Position numbers and translations under genes: made by a program. A model generated the notes under the pieces. The model was not told the origin of the DNA. It made no database searches and saw nothing but the letters and a program-made list of their open reading frames with translations. This document shows positions 28,601 through 37,347 of a stretch of DNA of 64,000 bases, piece after piece. Each line of letters opens with the position of its first letter. The stretch's first letter is position 1. The DNA is from Alligator mississippiensis (taxonomy: Eukaryota; Chordata; Crocodylia; Alligatoridae): the NCBI RefSeq assembly GCF_030867095.1, contig NC_081824.1, positions 345,706,203 to 345,770,202 of the forward strand. The letters are read 5' to 3'.

Positions 28601-31026
28601 CATAATTTCACTCTTTGCAGAACTGAAAATATTTTCAGTGTTGTTTGTTTCATTCAAGTAGGTTCATATTTGTTCAAGTTGAAAAAACAAGTGCTTCCTT
28701 TCTTTGCATAGCTTAGATATGAATGATATTTAACATGGTTGCAGGAAAAGATTGGTAACTGAAGACAGGATTACAATGCAGAACTTTAATCCATGTTTTA
28801 TTTTAGGTTATTGTAAGGCTATAATTCATTTGAACACTTCAGGTCCTGCTTAAAAATGTGAACTCTGTCCCATTCACACATGTTTGGGAGAGCTTTAGAC
28901 TGAGAATTTTGTTGTAGGCCCCTCTCTTCTCTGGTAAAGCATGCATGCATACAATCCTAGAGAGGAAAGAACATTGTGAAAAGCCATTTATACATCTGTA
29001 CTGAACACTTCCCTATGGGGCTTTTGCACAGAAGTTGAGCAAGGTTAAGAGGAAAGAGAGCAAATGTGGCAAAGTCAACAATTTCCCACTTCAGGGCACC
29101 ATTCCCATGGGTGTACTACCCTCCACCTTTGTAAAGGAGAGAGACCAAACTCTTTAGAAATGTATAACAAAATAGCATGCATGCTTGTGAGAATGTACAG
29201 GCGACCAAATGCAAAACTCTCTGTGCAAATTTCTAGGAAAGGGCTAGATTTGATAAGGGACTTAGATGCTTTCAGGTTAGGTAAATTTAGGTGGCCTAAA
29301 TTGGGGGACAGGCGTGGCTCAATAGCTGAGGGACGAATGAGTGTCCAAGTTGCTGGTCCCTGTTCCTAATGTGGTTTATGCATTTTTTCATTGCCTATTT
29401 AAATGCAAAACGTACAAGCAGTTGCCAAAATGCTCTTCTTATTGAACCTGTGAGTCTCAACTTTCTGCACAGTGAGCCAAAGGTAGGAAGTACCTTTATT
29501 CGGCCTTGCATCTTGTCTCATGATTAGTATCCTTAGGATGAAATATTGGTCTGAAGTCTCTTGGGCCAAGTGGTATGGAGCCCAAGTCCATACTTCCTGC
29601 TTCCCTGAATAAGTGCTCTGTCCTCTAGGCAAATACATAAAAGGTTGCCGCTACCACTTCTGCTTCCTCTAAAAGGAAAGAATGAGCCAGTTTCCTATAC
29701 TGTAAATGATGATTTAACTGCCTGCTTAGGTGCCTATATTTGTGAGAGGGGTTGATTGAAAGAGGGATCTTTCGAGCTGTGAATCTGTCTCACATAGGCA
29801 TCTAAGTCAGGACTGCAAGGGGACAACTTACTGCTCCTTAAGTCTAGAAGAGAGGTAGGGTTTCATCTACCTCTTCTTACTGACTGGCTTAGATGTCTTT
29901 CCTTCCCTCCCTGCCCCGCTTGGTGTGCTGAGCAGTATGGATTTCAGTTCTAGTCACCTAAGTTTGCCCGAAGCATAGGGAAGTAGAGGTGCCTAACTCA
30001 GTTTTGTGAATTCTAATCCTGAAATCAGGTACCCAATATTTAAGTGCAGGAATGTTCCCTGCTGGTTTGAAACTCTCACCTCTGGCTCCCAGAGTGGTAT
30101 TTAAAACCCTAGGTTATGTCCTTAGGCTCTCCATATAGTTCGGTGCCTTGGGATGTAGGTAGGCAAGGTTCTTTGAGTAGATGTGATATCTTTTTATTAG
30201 ATGTGATACCTTTGAGTAGATATGTTATCTTTTATAGACCAACTGAATAGTTGGAAAAAAGTTGGGGTGTAGGTGGGAGATGAGTCACTGAGCCACTTGG
30301 ACTGGGCAGTTCTACATGTGACTAGAGAAGAAGTTTAGACGCCTAGGACCATTTCAAGTCAAGTGGGGAGGTACTTTGTAAATTTAGGTATCTCCAGAGA
30401 TTGACAACACCTGAGCATGGATTTTTGAATCCCAGGTTTTTAGGTAGTTCCTAAAATCTGCCCAAATCCTTTATTGCTTCTAGCCCAAAAGGACTGTACA
30501 TTTCAGAGTTTGGTCAACCATTCATCACAGGCACAGAACAGCATTTCTGTGTCTTGTGCTTTGTGCTGTATAATGCTCTGCTGTTTGGCTTGGCAGCACT
30601 TGGTAGACAGTGATATGCTGTATCTGATAATTTTAATTTTGTTTTACATTCACAGTGAGTGACAGCAGTGACTCTGACACAGATGCTGCTACCACAGTGC
30701 TCAATTTAAAACCCAGACCAGGAAAAAAAATGAGAGACCCAAAGCAAAAACAGCAGAAGCCACAGCAGCAATTTAGAATGGAATGGAGGAATGAAGTCGA
30801 CAGAGACTGTGATGGAAAAGGAGATCACAGGGAGGCAGCTAACCAAGCTCTGACATCCAGTGGGTTCAGGCAACCTCTGTTGTCAAGACCAAGGTTTGGT
30901 ACACTGAGTGAAGAAGATTTGACTAAAGATGATGGATCAACAAGACCAATGCCGCCACCACGGCTAGGCAGGCAGGCCTCAGAACCTGAGAGGCACAGAT
31001 CTAAATCTGAGAATCAGCCATACTGA
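4430..31026 (+). CDS. SLC9A2: SLC9A2 (NHE2 Na+/H+ exchanger), 3' ten coding exons
   Basis: Plasma-membrane exchanger of Na+ for H+, known in other vertebrates mainly from epithelia. CDS joins 4430-4680, 13192-13409, 14609-14811, 17152-17241, 18986-19056, 21385-21546, 22182-22284, 23085-23216, 27571-27661 and 30656-31026, giving 563 codons plus TGA. All introns are GT-AG and all phases agree. The first 250 or so residues encode the later membrane helices, including the stretch [16 protein letters not shown]. The rest is the cytosolic regulatory tail, with the region equivalent to the CHP-binding segment ([16 protein letters not shown]) and a basic [12 protein letters not shown] stretch. Paralogue choice rests on the C-terminal [23 protein letters not shown] and RASEP-like blocks, which fit NHE2 better than NHE4 or NHE3 as I recall them. 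The N-terminal exons lie left of the window; human SLC9A2 has 12 exons, so these are probably exons 3-12. Confidence 0.95.
4800..5830. repeat. Irregular internally repetitive block, unknown family
   Basis: Phrases such as CTGCACACAGTTTTTACAGG, GGGCACAGGGACCCC and GATCCCAGG recur with variation at roughly 100-150 bp spacing (about 5090-5560). It looks like a decayed tandem array or the inside of an unknown transposon. No clear terminal repeats were found. Confidence 0.4.
7475..8415 (+). mobile_element. CR1 LINE, 5'-truncated 3' end
   Basis: Translation in broken frames reads KFADAPKF, then a [15 protein letters not shown] block, [35 protein letters not shown] and LGLFSLEK, which is the C-terminal part of CR1 ORF2. 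It ends with the CR1 tail GGACTTGATGATCTTTAAGG and repeats of TCTATGAAA. Several stops and frame breaks are present and a long G-run interrupts it at 7640-7670. Confidence 0.9.
7638..7671 (+). repeat. Poly-G tract
   Basis: A nearly pure G run with one C and one A, inside the CR1 copy where an intact family member would read VLHLGG. It is probably an expansion of a short G tract, or a low-quality stretch of assembly. Confidence 0.7.
9380..9979 (-). mobile_element. hAT-like element, GC-rich, with GATTCGG-type repeats
   Basis: The right end, read on the minus strand, starts AGGGCTGTGCAAAGCTTCAG, a common hAT-type terminus. Next comes a run of diverged GATTCRG-like motifs (9810-9960), then a C-rich interior (9500-9770). 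The left boundary was not identified. A related piece recurs at 19725-19765. Overlapping open frames here are artefacts of GC-rich sequence. Confidence 0.5.
10535..10605 (+). repeat. tRNA-like SINE remnant
   Basis: TAGTTTGGTGGTTAG resembles a pol III A box and GGTTTTGAGTCCCTCC, about 40 bp later, resembles a B box. No cloverleaf or CCA-like gene end is visible, so this is a decayed SINE head rather than a tRNA gene. Confidence 0.4.
12725..12800 (-). repeat. tRNA-like SINE remnant, reversed
   Basis: On the minus strand GTGGCTGTGTGAC is followed by a B-box-like GAGTTCCAAGCCC. Spacing fits a tRNA-derived SINE head. It lies in the intron about 400 bp upstream of the 13192 exon. Confidence 0.4.
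13192..13409 (+). CDS. SLC9A2: SLC9A2 coding exon
   Basis: Acceptor ttaccttgcag ends at 13191 and donor gtgaga starts at 13410. Encodes [18 protein letters not shown] through LIWRAL and the first base of Gly. The [17 protein letters not shown] block is highly conserved among NHE1-5 exchangers. Entry phase 2, exit phase 1. Confidence 0.95.
13410..14608 (+). other. SLC9A2: SLC9A2 intron
   Basis: AT-rich sequence of about 1.2 kb between well-defined splice sites. I see no repeat family or other gene in it. Confidence 0.75.
14609..14811 (+). CDS. SLC9A2: SLC9A2 coding exon
   Basis: Acceptor tttttctcag ends at 14608 and donor gtgaga starts at 14812. Encodes [18 protein letters not shown], the conserved [19 protein letters not shown] helix and the [17 protein letters not shown] helix, ending in FIQ in phase 0. 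Human NHE2 has FIL at the junction, as recalled. Confidence 0.95.
14812..17151 (+). other. SLC9A2: SLC9A2 intron carrying an old CR1
   Basis: The CR1 fossil fills 15105-16430; the flanks (14812-15100 and 16440-17150) are AT-rich and show nothing recognisable. A CATAAGAACATAAGAACT motif near 16415 resembles the head of common sauropsid interspersed repeats. Confidence 0.65.
15105..16430 (+). mobile_element. CR1 LINE fragment, old and decayed
   Basis: Broken frames give [17 protein letters not shown], then [19 protein letters not shown] and [11 protein letters not shown], the reverse transcriptase part of CR1-type ORF2, followed by degraded downstream sequence ([15 protein letters not shown]). 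Heavily mutated with many stops, clearly older than the copies at 7.5 and 23.5 kb. Confidence 0.75.
17152..17241 (+). CDS. SLC9A2: SLC9A2 coding exon
   Basis: A 90-bp symmetrical exon (phase 0 to 0). Acceptor tttctggacag ends at 17151 and donor gtatgt starts at 17242. Encodes [19 protein letters not shown] onward to EEIYNR, the junction between the last membrane helix and the cytosolic tail. Confidence 0.94.
17242..18985 (+). other. SLC9A2: SLC9A2 intron
   Basis: About 1.7 kb. I see no identifiable exon or clear repeat family; short open frames on the minus strand (around 18178-18393) have no resemblance to known proteins. Confidence 0.65.
18986..19056 (+). CDS. SLC9A2: SLC9A2 coding exon
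   Basis: Acceptor tttgcctttag ends at 18985 and donor gtaagt starts at 19057. Encodes [20 protein letters not shown] and WRD, then two bases of Lys. The segment corresponds to the membrane-proximal tail that binds CHP-type calcium-binding proteins in NHE family members. Confidence 0.94.
19500..19655 (+). mobile_element. CR1-type reverse transcriptase fragment
   Basis: Reads [20 protein letters not shown] followed by [13 protein letters not shown], matching the CR1 block around [19 protein letters not shown]. Only this core survives. Adjoining sequence to 19770 resembles part of the repeat at 9.5 kb. Confidence 0.7.
20045..20110 (+). repeat. tRNA-derived SINE head
   Basis: CATAGCTTAGTGGTTAGG matches a pol III A box, followed about 40 bp on by a GTGCCAGTTTCCTC B-box-like stretch. 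Sequence after it is not a tRNA 3' end, so this is a SINE remnant. Confidence 0.5.
20216..20571. mobile_element. hAT-like non-autonomous element
   Basis: The left end CAGAAGTGTCAAACTCATCT pairs with the right end GTATCTTTGACCCCCTG (reverse complement CAGGGGGTCAAAGATAC). The interior is moderately GC-rich without coding signal. I could not find a matching 8-bp target duplication. Confidence 0.6.
21385..21546 (+). CDS. SLC9A2: SLC9A2 coding exon
   Basis: Acceptor ctctctctacag ends at 21384 and donor gtaagt starts at 21547. Encodes [20 protein letters not shown], then a conserved [20 protein letters not shown] stretch and STVPSLASL. Both boundaries are in phase 2. Confidence 0.94.
21547..23084 (+). 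other. SLC9A2: Two SLC9A2 introns around the 22182 exon
   Basis: Introns 21547-22181 and 22285-23084 are AT-rich. A poly-T run at about 22812-22829 is the only simple repeat. Nothing else recognised. Confidence 0.7.
22182..22284 (+). CDS. SLC9A2: SLC9A2 coding exon
   Basis: Acceptor atgtgcaacag ends at 22181 and donor gtaagg starts at 22285. Encodes [20 protein letters not shown], then [15 protein letters not shown]. This is a less conserved part of the tail; the NLYQIRQR end matches NHE2 well. Exit phase 0. Confidence 0.92.
23085..23216 (+). CDS. SLC9A2: SLC9A2 coding exon
   Basis: Acceptor tttgtatttcag ends at 23084. Encodes [20 protein letters not shown], then [17 protein letters not shown] and SLSRERP. 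The donor is gtactt at 23217, weaker than the other donors here. The phase-0 exit joins RERP to ASANTM, which corresponds to REHR/ASTS in human NHE2 as recalled. Confidence 0.9.
23545..24322 (+). mobile_element. CR1 LINE 3' end, relatively young
   Basis: 5'-truncated copy beginning in [12 protein letters not shown]. From 23767 a frame of 156 codons is open to the natural stop: [67 protein letters not shown], then a stop after LAGVT. One TGA lies just upstream (near 23740). The 3' end has GGTCCCTTCCAGCCTTACAA and the start of the terminal tail at 24322. Confidence 0.93.
24949..25290. repeat. Two copies of a SINE/LINE 3'-tail repeat, head to head
   Basis: Reversed copy 24949-25075 contains GATATCTTTTATCAGACCAA (minus strand: TTGGTCTGATAAAAGATATC). 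Forward copy about 25100-25290 starts ACCTGAGGAATGGCACTTGA and ends ACCTCTCATACATGTCCTGG. Both carry the GAGGAAGNGNACTTGATG module. The same family recurs at 30165-30310 and 32840-32950. Confidence 0.65.
26288..26452. mobile_element. Possible MITE with ACATGT ends
   Basis: GGTATCCACATGTAATATTC on the left and GTGCTACATGTGTCCATA on the right form a weak inverted pair around sequence rich in AACCAGTTT/AAACTGGTT motifs. Assignment is tentative. Confidence 0.35.
26664..26900. mobile_element. Tc1/mariner-type MITE, 237 bp
   Basis: Ends AACAGACATCGGATTTCTCC (left) and GGGAGAAATCTGATGTCTGG (right) are inverted repeats over roughly 22 of 25 positions. TA dinucleotides flank both sides (26662-26663 and 26901-26902), as expected for Tc1/mariner insertion. 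No coding capacity. Confidence 0.75.
26903..27105. mobile_element. hAT MITE with perfect 8-bp target duplication
   Basis: The element occupies 26911-27097. It starts CAGGGGTGGGCAAAATGTGG and ends with the imperfect inverted copy ATAATTGGCCGCCTCTG. The flanks ccctataa at 26903-26910 and 27098-27105 are identical. The GGCCCATGGGCC-rich start is typical of a widespread amniote hAT MITE group; another copy starts at 40455. Confidence 0.9.
27571..27661 (+). CDS. SLC9A2: SLC9A2 coding exon
   Basis: Acceptor tttatttttacag ends at 27570 and donor gtaagg starts at 27662. Encodes [20 protein letters not shown] then [10 protein letters not shown] and one base. The [13 protein letters not shown] core is the NHE2 signature; the following residues diverge from the human tail. 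Confidence 0.9.
28090..28510. repeat. GC-rich block, probable transposon interior
   Basis: An AT-rich lead (AAATAAAAATAAAACTTTAA) gives way to GC-rich sequence in which GCACGAAGGGCAGC and GTACAAAGGGCAGC repeat with GATGGCTGCCCCC and GTGGCTGCCCCC. The open frames across it are by-products of composition. Family unknown. Confidence 0.4.
29545..29640 (-). repeat. tRNA-like SINE remnant, reversed
   Basis: The minus strand reads CCTAGAGGACAGAGCACTTA and then TATGGACTTGGGCTCC, consistent with a decayed A-box/B-box pair. No functional tRNA structure is preserved. Confidence 0.35.
30165..30310 (-). repeat. SINE/LINE 3'-tail repeat, reversed and decayed
   Basis: Contains GATATCTTTTTATTAGATG and ATCTTTTATAGACCAACTGA, the reverse of the GTTGGTC-TAATAAAAGATAT tail. 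An internal segment appears duplicated (two GAGTAGAT-GTGATA/TATGTTA blocks). Confidence 0.55.
30656..31026 (+). CDS. SLC9A2: SLC9A2 last coding exon with stop
   Basis: Acceptor acattcacag ends at 30655; stop TGA is at 31024-31026. Encodes the disordered end of the tail: [20 protein letters not shown], a basic region, [10 protein letters not shown], a QPLLS block, [15 protein letters not shown] and a final SENQPY. Proline- and serine-rich. These blocks identify NHE2. Confidence 0.93.
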
Positions 31027-32950
31027 AAACAGCTGCAGTTGAAATATCAATGAAGAACTACAGATGCATGAAATTAGACTCTGACTGGACAATGAATGCG
31101 CTATAAAAATGTGGTGTGAATCAAAAAGTATTTCCCTTGGGTTGCCTGTCCATACTACTGATTAACTAGATGACACACAACAAAAGCAAACCCCAGAGAC
31201 AAAGGATAACCTCTTTTTTAAAAAAACTTTTAGCAGTGCTTTAATTTTATTCGTTCCGCTACTACTGATGGGATAGGGTATGGGAAAATGTGCCTTTTAT
31301 TACATTATATGCTCCGGAACCAAGTTCACTATTTAAATATCAAAATATTTTCTAAATTTCTATGATGAAGAGAACTTTTAAAAATAGCTAGTACATTAGG
31401 TGTTATTTATGATCAATTTATTCTTTTCTAGACCATATTTTGAATGAGTAGCACTGATGATTGCACTATGCACCTGTCCTACAGAACTGGCAAGACAACT
31501 CAATGTCACCTCAAACTATTCTATTTGAATGGCTGGGATACTGGGATGCAAAAGCTGGAACAGTCAGAGGGGAGAGAACAAACTCCAGATATAGAATTAA
31601 AAGTACCGTCAGCTGATAGGAAATGGCCTGTCAAGTGAGGTGAAAGGGTAGTTACACTCCTAAATACATCTGATTTGATGTACCTGTAATTTTTTTAGCC
31701 TGTAACCCAGGAAAGATGCTGGGATGGAAGCTGAAAGCGCTTAGCACCTTGGAAGATGAGGTCAGGAAAAAGATGGTAGCAAGTACATAAGAACTGTGAC
31801 TTAGCAATTGTCTTTGTGCCTCAGTCTTATGGCTGCAATGGGATGCAGCAGCATAGTATTTCTATGATACTGTACACAGGGTAAGTGTGTGGGGTGGGGT
31901 CCTCATGGATGAAGTTGTGCCTTGAGACTCAAGAACTCTAGGTTCAATTTCCAGCCTAATTCACTCAGTCTCTTTGACTGCTGACAGACATGACAAAAAA
32001 CAACCCTGTGCTTTACCAGAAGTTTAAAGTAAAGTCTCATTTGTTTGGGTTTTTTTTTTCCACATCTCCAAGCTGCCTTTGTTCCTTATGTGGACAGTGA
32101 CGGTGACAGTGTTTTCTTTGTCTAGAGCTGACTGCAGTCTCCCTTTGTTTGTACAGCATGGAGCACAGTGGAGCCCAGAAATCAATTGCAGTCACTAGGC
32201 ATTATTATAATACAATATTCTACCTCCAAGGTGATCCTGAGACTGGCACTGAAAAATCAGCCCTACCTATGCAGTCCTCCTCCATGTGCTGCTTCCTGAA
32301 AAGATGTCGTATGATAAGTGCAAGAGTCTCAGGTCCTGAAAGAGTCCCTGGGCAAATGCCTTAAAGTAACTGTGTAACAGTTCTTGGCAAGTTGTACATG
32401 TGGAGTGGGGGCAAGTGACCAGGGCTTGTTTCTTAGCAGCAACCTGGAGGTCACCACAAAGCAGTGAGAAGATACCTCTCTTCCATCTCTTTTTAACTGG
32501 CAACAATTTAAATACAAGCTGGAGGGAATGTGCCACTTAAACAACGATAGTTGATTTTAATGTAAATGTCAGGAGTTTGCACTTTCTGCTCCACTTAATC
32601 CTTATTATAAAGGGTTGTGTGGCAATTAGGCCTTGAACTTTACCTGAAACACACATGACTTTTAGCCAGAATGTAGAAATCATTCTATTTATTATAAAAT
32701 CCATAACTTTTTGTTTATGAATGTCCAATATATAAATTATAATGTACTTTCCTTTGCATTTTGCACACTTCTAAATTGGTGGGCAATTTATTTTAGATTT
32801 CCAACCGCTGTAGAGTTAGGTCTAACTCGTACTCCATGGGGTCTTAACTCCTATTTCAACTATGCAGTCAGTCCAATAAAAGATATCACCCAAATAAATC
32901 CTTGCCTCTCGCATAATTCCTGGACCATCACTGCTACAACATCACTCTAA
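31027..32950 (+). other. SLC9A2: SLC9A2 3' untranslated region, end not fixed
   Basis: Non-coding sequence directly after the stop. I saw no AATAAA close to the stop. The first clear ones are at 32875-32880 and 32893-32898, inside a repeat tail, so the extent given here is a guess. A degenerate tRNA-like block lies near 31890-31980. Confidence 0.35.
32835..32950 (+). repeat. SINE/LINE 3'-tail repeat, forward
   Basis: Carries CAGTCCAATAAAAGATATCA followed by CTCGCATAATTCCTGGACCA and CATCACTGCTACAACATCAC, the same tail as at 25.2 kb. It brings two AATAAA hexamers on the SLC9A2 strand. Confidence 0.65.
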
Positions 32951-33208
32951 CACTACCATAACCTCTGTATAGCACATTTTATTTAAAGTAGCTGTGAAGG
33001 GATTATGGGAACTAACTTCTTGGGGTTTGTTTTTTTTTAAAGACTGGGCAGAATTTTCTGAAGTGCTTAAATACCATTGGAAATCACTGGGTCTGGGGCT
33101 CCTAAATGCCTTTGGAAAATGGTGCTTAAAAGCATCTTTACAGGTGCTTCGAGGGTTGGGGGGAGGCATTTTAAGTAGAGTGGCTCTTGGGAGCTGCTCT
33201 AGTTAAAG

Positions 33209-33438
33209 CTCCTGCAGCATCTCATGTATTCAGCATCCCACATTTCAAAATGGTGGTGGGGGTGCTTTAATTAAAGCTCAGTTTAGTTCAAGCACTCCTG
33301 CCAGCATTTTGAAATTTGGGGAAGCTGAATACACGAGACGCTGCTGGAGTGTGTTAATAAGCATGTGTGCTAATTAGCACACTCCAGCAGACTTGATTGA
33401 GTCTGCTCCAACACTGTAATTAGCATGTGTTGGAGCAG
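33209..33438. repeat. Cluster of three consecutive hairpins
   Basis: Arms 33209-33252 and 33305-33349 are inverted copies (CTGCAGCATCTCATGTATTC against GAATACACGAGACGCTGCTG). Next, CTGCTGGAGTGTG (33341) pairs with CACACTCCAGCAG (33378-33390), and CTGCTCCAACAC (33403-33414) pairs with GTGTTGGAGCAG (33427-33438). Probably a foldback DNA element related to others in this spacer. Confidence 0.75.
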
Positions 33439-34208
33439 GTGCCCTGCACATCTACAGGCATCCTGAGAGCCTGTCTTGTTTAGATGCTTTATACAATACA
33501 AATGGTTTTATTAGATTTTCCTGTGCAACCTCATGCTTTACTAAATTCCGGTTAATTATTGCTACAAATTTTAAAGCCTTTTGCTATTGTTCAGGTTATG
33601 TGGATTTCCAATTTCTGTGGAGTATATTGGTAGATTAGGAAAATCTTATTCAATGGTTTATGTTAAGACTATATTTCTATTGTAAATTGTTGGGTTTTTT
33701 ATTTTTCTTGTTTAATGGGTTTTTTTTGTGAAAAACTGCTATTTTGAGAATCAGTCACCTATGCATGACTAGCACCTTCTGTTTGGACTACATAGTAATG
33801 GGTTGAAATCATGTTAATTTATAAAATAATAATTCAGAATTAATTTTTCCAGCAGCATCCTTTTTTACATGGGTAGAACTGTCAGCAAATATTCTACTCT
33901 GCCTGTTTGGATCACACTTAAACTAGAGATGAAGTTCACATCTAAATTCACGCTCACATTTTTTCTCAAATGAAATTATTTTAAGATAAAATTATGCATG
34001 TAGAAGGATACTCACTACAGAGCTCTCTCCTTCCTGTATTGGTAAAGGATGAAGAAAGTAATTTGTAAGCCATCAAGCTGCTGGGGTCACATTTTCAGAA
34101 GTGACCTCTAATTCTGGGGGTGCAACTTTAACCAGTGAGTGCCTGATTCTCACAAGTCCTAAGAACCTGCAGTCTTGACTGTCTTCAGTTGGAGCAGTAG
34201 GTACTCAC

Positions 34209-34620
34209 TGGGTGCATCTACATGTGCAGTTGTGAAGCAAAAAACTCTGGCACATGCAAGTGTACCCAGGACCACAGCACGTTGAACTGGATTGGAGCAC
34301 CCCAGCTGACAGATCCCAGGGGTCAGCCTGCCAGCCCAGGGCTGCTTCAACAAAGCTCAACATGCTGTGGAGGTGCTGGCTGGGGCATGAGGGTGCTCCA
34401 GTGTGGGTCTAGCCGGCAGTGCCCCAGTCAGCGTCTATGCGAGTGTTGCTGCACAGTAAATAATGCTGCTGCAGTATCGTACTTGTATTTACAAGTACTA
34501 AACTACAGCAGCATTTATTAATTTAGTCCAACCTAATAGGGCAGCCCATGTAGGTGCAGAAACTTTATTGCAGAGCTAATTAGGCAACTCCACAGTAAAT
34601 GTCATGTGTAGATACGCCCA
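34209..34620. mobile_element. DNA element with TGGGYGYATCTACA ends
   Basis: Left end TGGGTGCATCTACATGTG and right end CATGTGTAGATACGCCCA are inverted copies with few mismatches over 18 bp. Inside is the palindromic core at 34477-34500 and CTGCACAGTA motifs. Non-coding. The superfamily is not clear from the ends, and no target duplication was confirmed. Confidence 0.65.
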
Positions 34621-36208
34621 CTGGCAACAACACACAGGTCCCAGCTATTTAATTTGGGAACCCTGGAATTAAGGCCAAAACTGTGGCCTATTTTTTGGCA
34701 ATCTGAGTCTTAAAGAATTGAAGCACCAAGAGGTTAAGTATAAAACATGATAGTATTTACCCAGATGCCTAAAAGTACTTTGAGACAGATGAATTAGATA
34801 AATGCTGAGCATATTGTTAAAGCAACATTATATTTTAAAGTCTGCATCCTGGTACTCTTCAAACAAAGAGAAGACAAACTGCAATATTTATCTTAACAGA
34901 TTTCTAAACAGAATTTTCAGCTTGAGTCTGCAATGTGGACTTTGTTTTGTGATCCCTTCTCCAAGAAAGGTTATAGTGCCCGAGAATCAAAACCCACATA
35001 AATCTTACTATCCTCTGGCACCATCTGTTGGGAGAAATGATGCATTGAAATGATTTTTATTCTCTTCCAGAAATACAAGTCTTTGGGAACTGAATAATTT
35101 GCTTGTGACAAAAAGTTAGTATTGGCTGACTGACTAGCTTTGCCAGTATGAACTTTGGAATAGGTTTGTTGTTGGTTTATCAGACCAACAAAAGAAAGTG
35201 AAGAAAGGAAACGATTGTGTCCCCTTCATCTGCTGAGTGAACAAGTTGGCATCTCCAACATAGATGACAGATGCTGAAAACACTAGAAAGCAGGTTAATA
35301 TACAAAGGCTAAGCAGACTACCTTCATTTTAAGGCTGAAACTGAAAGAGGAAAAAAGAAAGTTTGTCATATAGGTAGTGGGACCAAATTCTAGAGACTAT
35401 TGTACCCAATATTGAAACTGCAGTATGGCCAAATTCTGCTTCACTGCTAAAATGACTAAGACAACTCCTGAAAAGTCTTGGCTTATACAAACAGGCTAGA
35501 GGGGGGTCATTCATCTCCTAGGTAGCTGCTTAGCTCTTCCTTCCTTCCAATGGCCAGCTCTATCCACTCTAGAGCAGCACCCTATTTCACTAAGGCAGAG
35601 TACAGGAGAGAGGAATGTTACAGGCTATTTTTATTATGTCAATGAGGTGCCTCATTCAACCCCAGCTTTCAGGAGCCCACCGATACCACTTGCTTCAGCC
35701 AACCCTAAAGATGCAGGTAATACCTTGTGCCATATCCTTGAGTAAAGATATACTGACAGAAGACACCCACAGACTACTGGATGAAGGAAATAACGGGCCT
35801 ACTGACTATCAGCCCTCACACAATGCAAGGAGCTGCTTCTACAGATCACACAAAGACATCTGTTTAATCTTCTGACATGCCATGCAAGGAATCCAGGCAC
35901 ATCTCTACCCCACCTAGGAAGCCTACAGTACCCTTCCCATGGGATTTTAATGGCCCCTTATTTGCTTGGCCCATTCCACCTGGCTATATTATTTCAGCAC
36001 TCCAGGCAGGGTAAGTTTCAAATGGGTATCTGGGTTTGCAGCAGCATAGCGTGTTTGAGGGCAGCTAGAAAGAGGAGAAAAGATGCTACTCCACATACTA
36101 GTACAACATGGTTCTACTTCTTGTTCTCCATGGACTCAGCAGATGTGAAGAACTCAGTGCATATTCTGCCAGATCAGACGTGCCAGAAGTACTTGTGCTG
36201 CCATAGGT

Positions 36209-36232
36209 TAGTATTTGTAAATACAAGTACTA
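36209..36232. repeat. Palindromic core of the CTGCACAGTA family, isolated
   Basis: A 24-bp near-palindrome with arms TAGTATTTGTA and TACAAGTACTA, followed by TACTGCA. It is the same core as at 34477, 38207 and 46795. Surrounding sequence does not show clear element ends. Confidence 0.6.
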
Positions 36233-36279
36233 TACTGCAAGTACTTCAGTCACATCCCAGAAGACATCCACCATGAGTG

Positions 36280-37347
36280 ACTGGTGCCTCCCGAGACTGC
36301 AGGGACACAATTCGTGGTTGGTGGTGGTGTGGCAAGTGGCAACCACCTGCAGAAGTCAGAGGCGGGGGGAGGTTGTGAGTCCCCACCCTAACCCCTGACA
36401 TTTCCCACTGGAAATCCCTTTTCTTGCCCCTAGAAGTACTCCTTTTTGGAAGGGGGGGGGGGGAGGAGGAGGTGTTGCCATCTTTGAACCAGAAAAAAAC
36501 CCAAATCATATAGCTGTTAGATTTTTATTACTATTATATATAATTTTATTACAAAAATATTTTTGTCATGATTTGTGTTTGTGTAGTATACACAGAGGTG
36601 ATTGCATAATAGCTAAAAAATAATGTCTTACTCTTGTATACTGTGTATGGGGGAGTGTGTGTGTATTGTGGAGTGTGGGGGGGGGTTGTGAGAGTGTGGC
36701 ATCAGGTATGTTGAGGGATTTGTATATGTGAATGGGTTGGGTGTGACAGAGGGTGGGGATCCCCCTACCCACTCCCTCCCACGGCACACAGGTTGCACTG
36801 GCGGTGGCAGCAACAACAGGAGGCAGTGGGCCCTCATTCACATGGCCTGTGAAGGTGCTGCTGCCCAGCAGTGCACAGCTCCATCCAGAGCTACACATAG
36901 CAGCAAGGAGTGCAGGCAGGCTGGTTCGCCTCTATCATGAAGAGCTCCCCCCAGCACACATGCAGCTCCTGGTACTCGTGAACCACCGGGGGAAGCCCTG
37001 TGCGACGGAGCCAGCTGCTTTCCCCACTCCCTGCTGCCACAGAAGCAGAGGGTGGTGCTCCTGCCAGCTCCAGCCCCCTGACCTGCTGCAGCTCCCCCCA
37101 CCCCGCCAAGTGCTGCAGCAGGGAAATGAGGAGGAGCTGCTGGTGACCAGGGAAGCTGAGCAGCTCTCCTAGCAGCTGCAGCAGCAGCCCCTCCTGGAAG
37201 TTGCATGCTGACTGGACCAAGCCCTTCTGTGCACCAGCGTGGGAGTGAGGCACATGGGCTGGGTGGGGTACAATTAATTGGTGGGCTCCCTCAGGCCAGA
37301 TCTGGTGGGCCAGATCTGGCCTGTGGACTGTATTTTGCCTTCTCCTG
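36280..37347. mobile_element. GC-rich hAT-type element, right end clear
   Basis: The right end read in reverse, CAGGAGAAGGCAAAATACAG followed by GGCCAGATCTGGCCCACC, is the hAT terminus seen at 26911 and 40455 in decayed form. The interior (36640-37250) is GC-rich with CAGCTCC/GGAGCTG motifs and gives long spurious open frames. A G-run lies at about 36452-36463. The left end was not located, and more than one element may be present. Confidence 0.5.

Larger units (their letters stand above)
27662..30655 (+). other. SLC9A2: Last SLC9A2 intron
   Basis: Holds a GC-rich repeat-like block (28090-28510), a reversed tRNA-like SINE remnant (29545-29640) and a reversed repeat tail (30165-30310). Motifs like TTAGGTGCCTA near 29260-29330 and 29720-30060 suggest more old SINE debris. 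No extra exon recognised. Confidence 0.65.

Noticed and set aside
36753-37253. GC-rich frames of 120-139 codons on both strands
   Set aside because: Within a GC-rich hAT-type element; low-complexity Gln/Leu/Ala-rich translation, no homology recognised.
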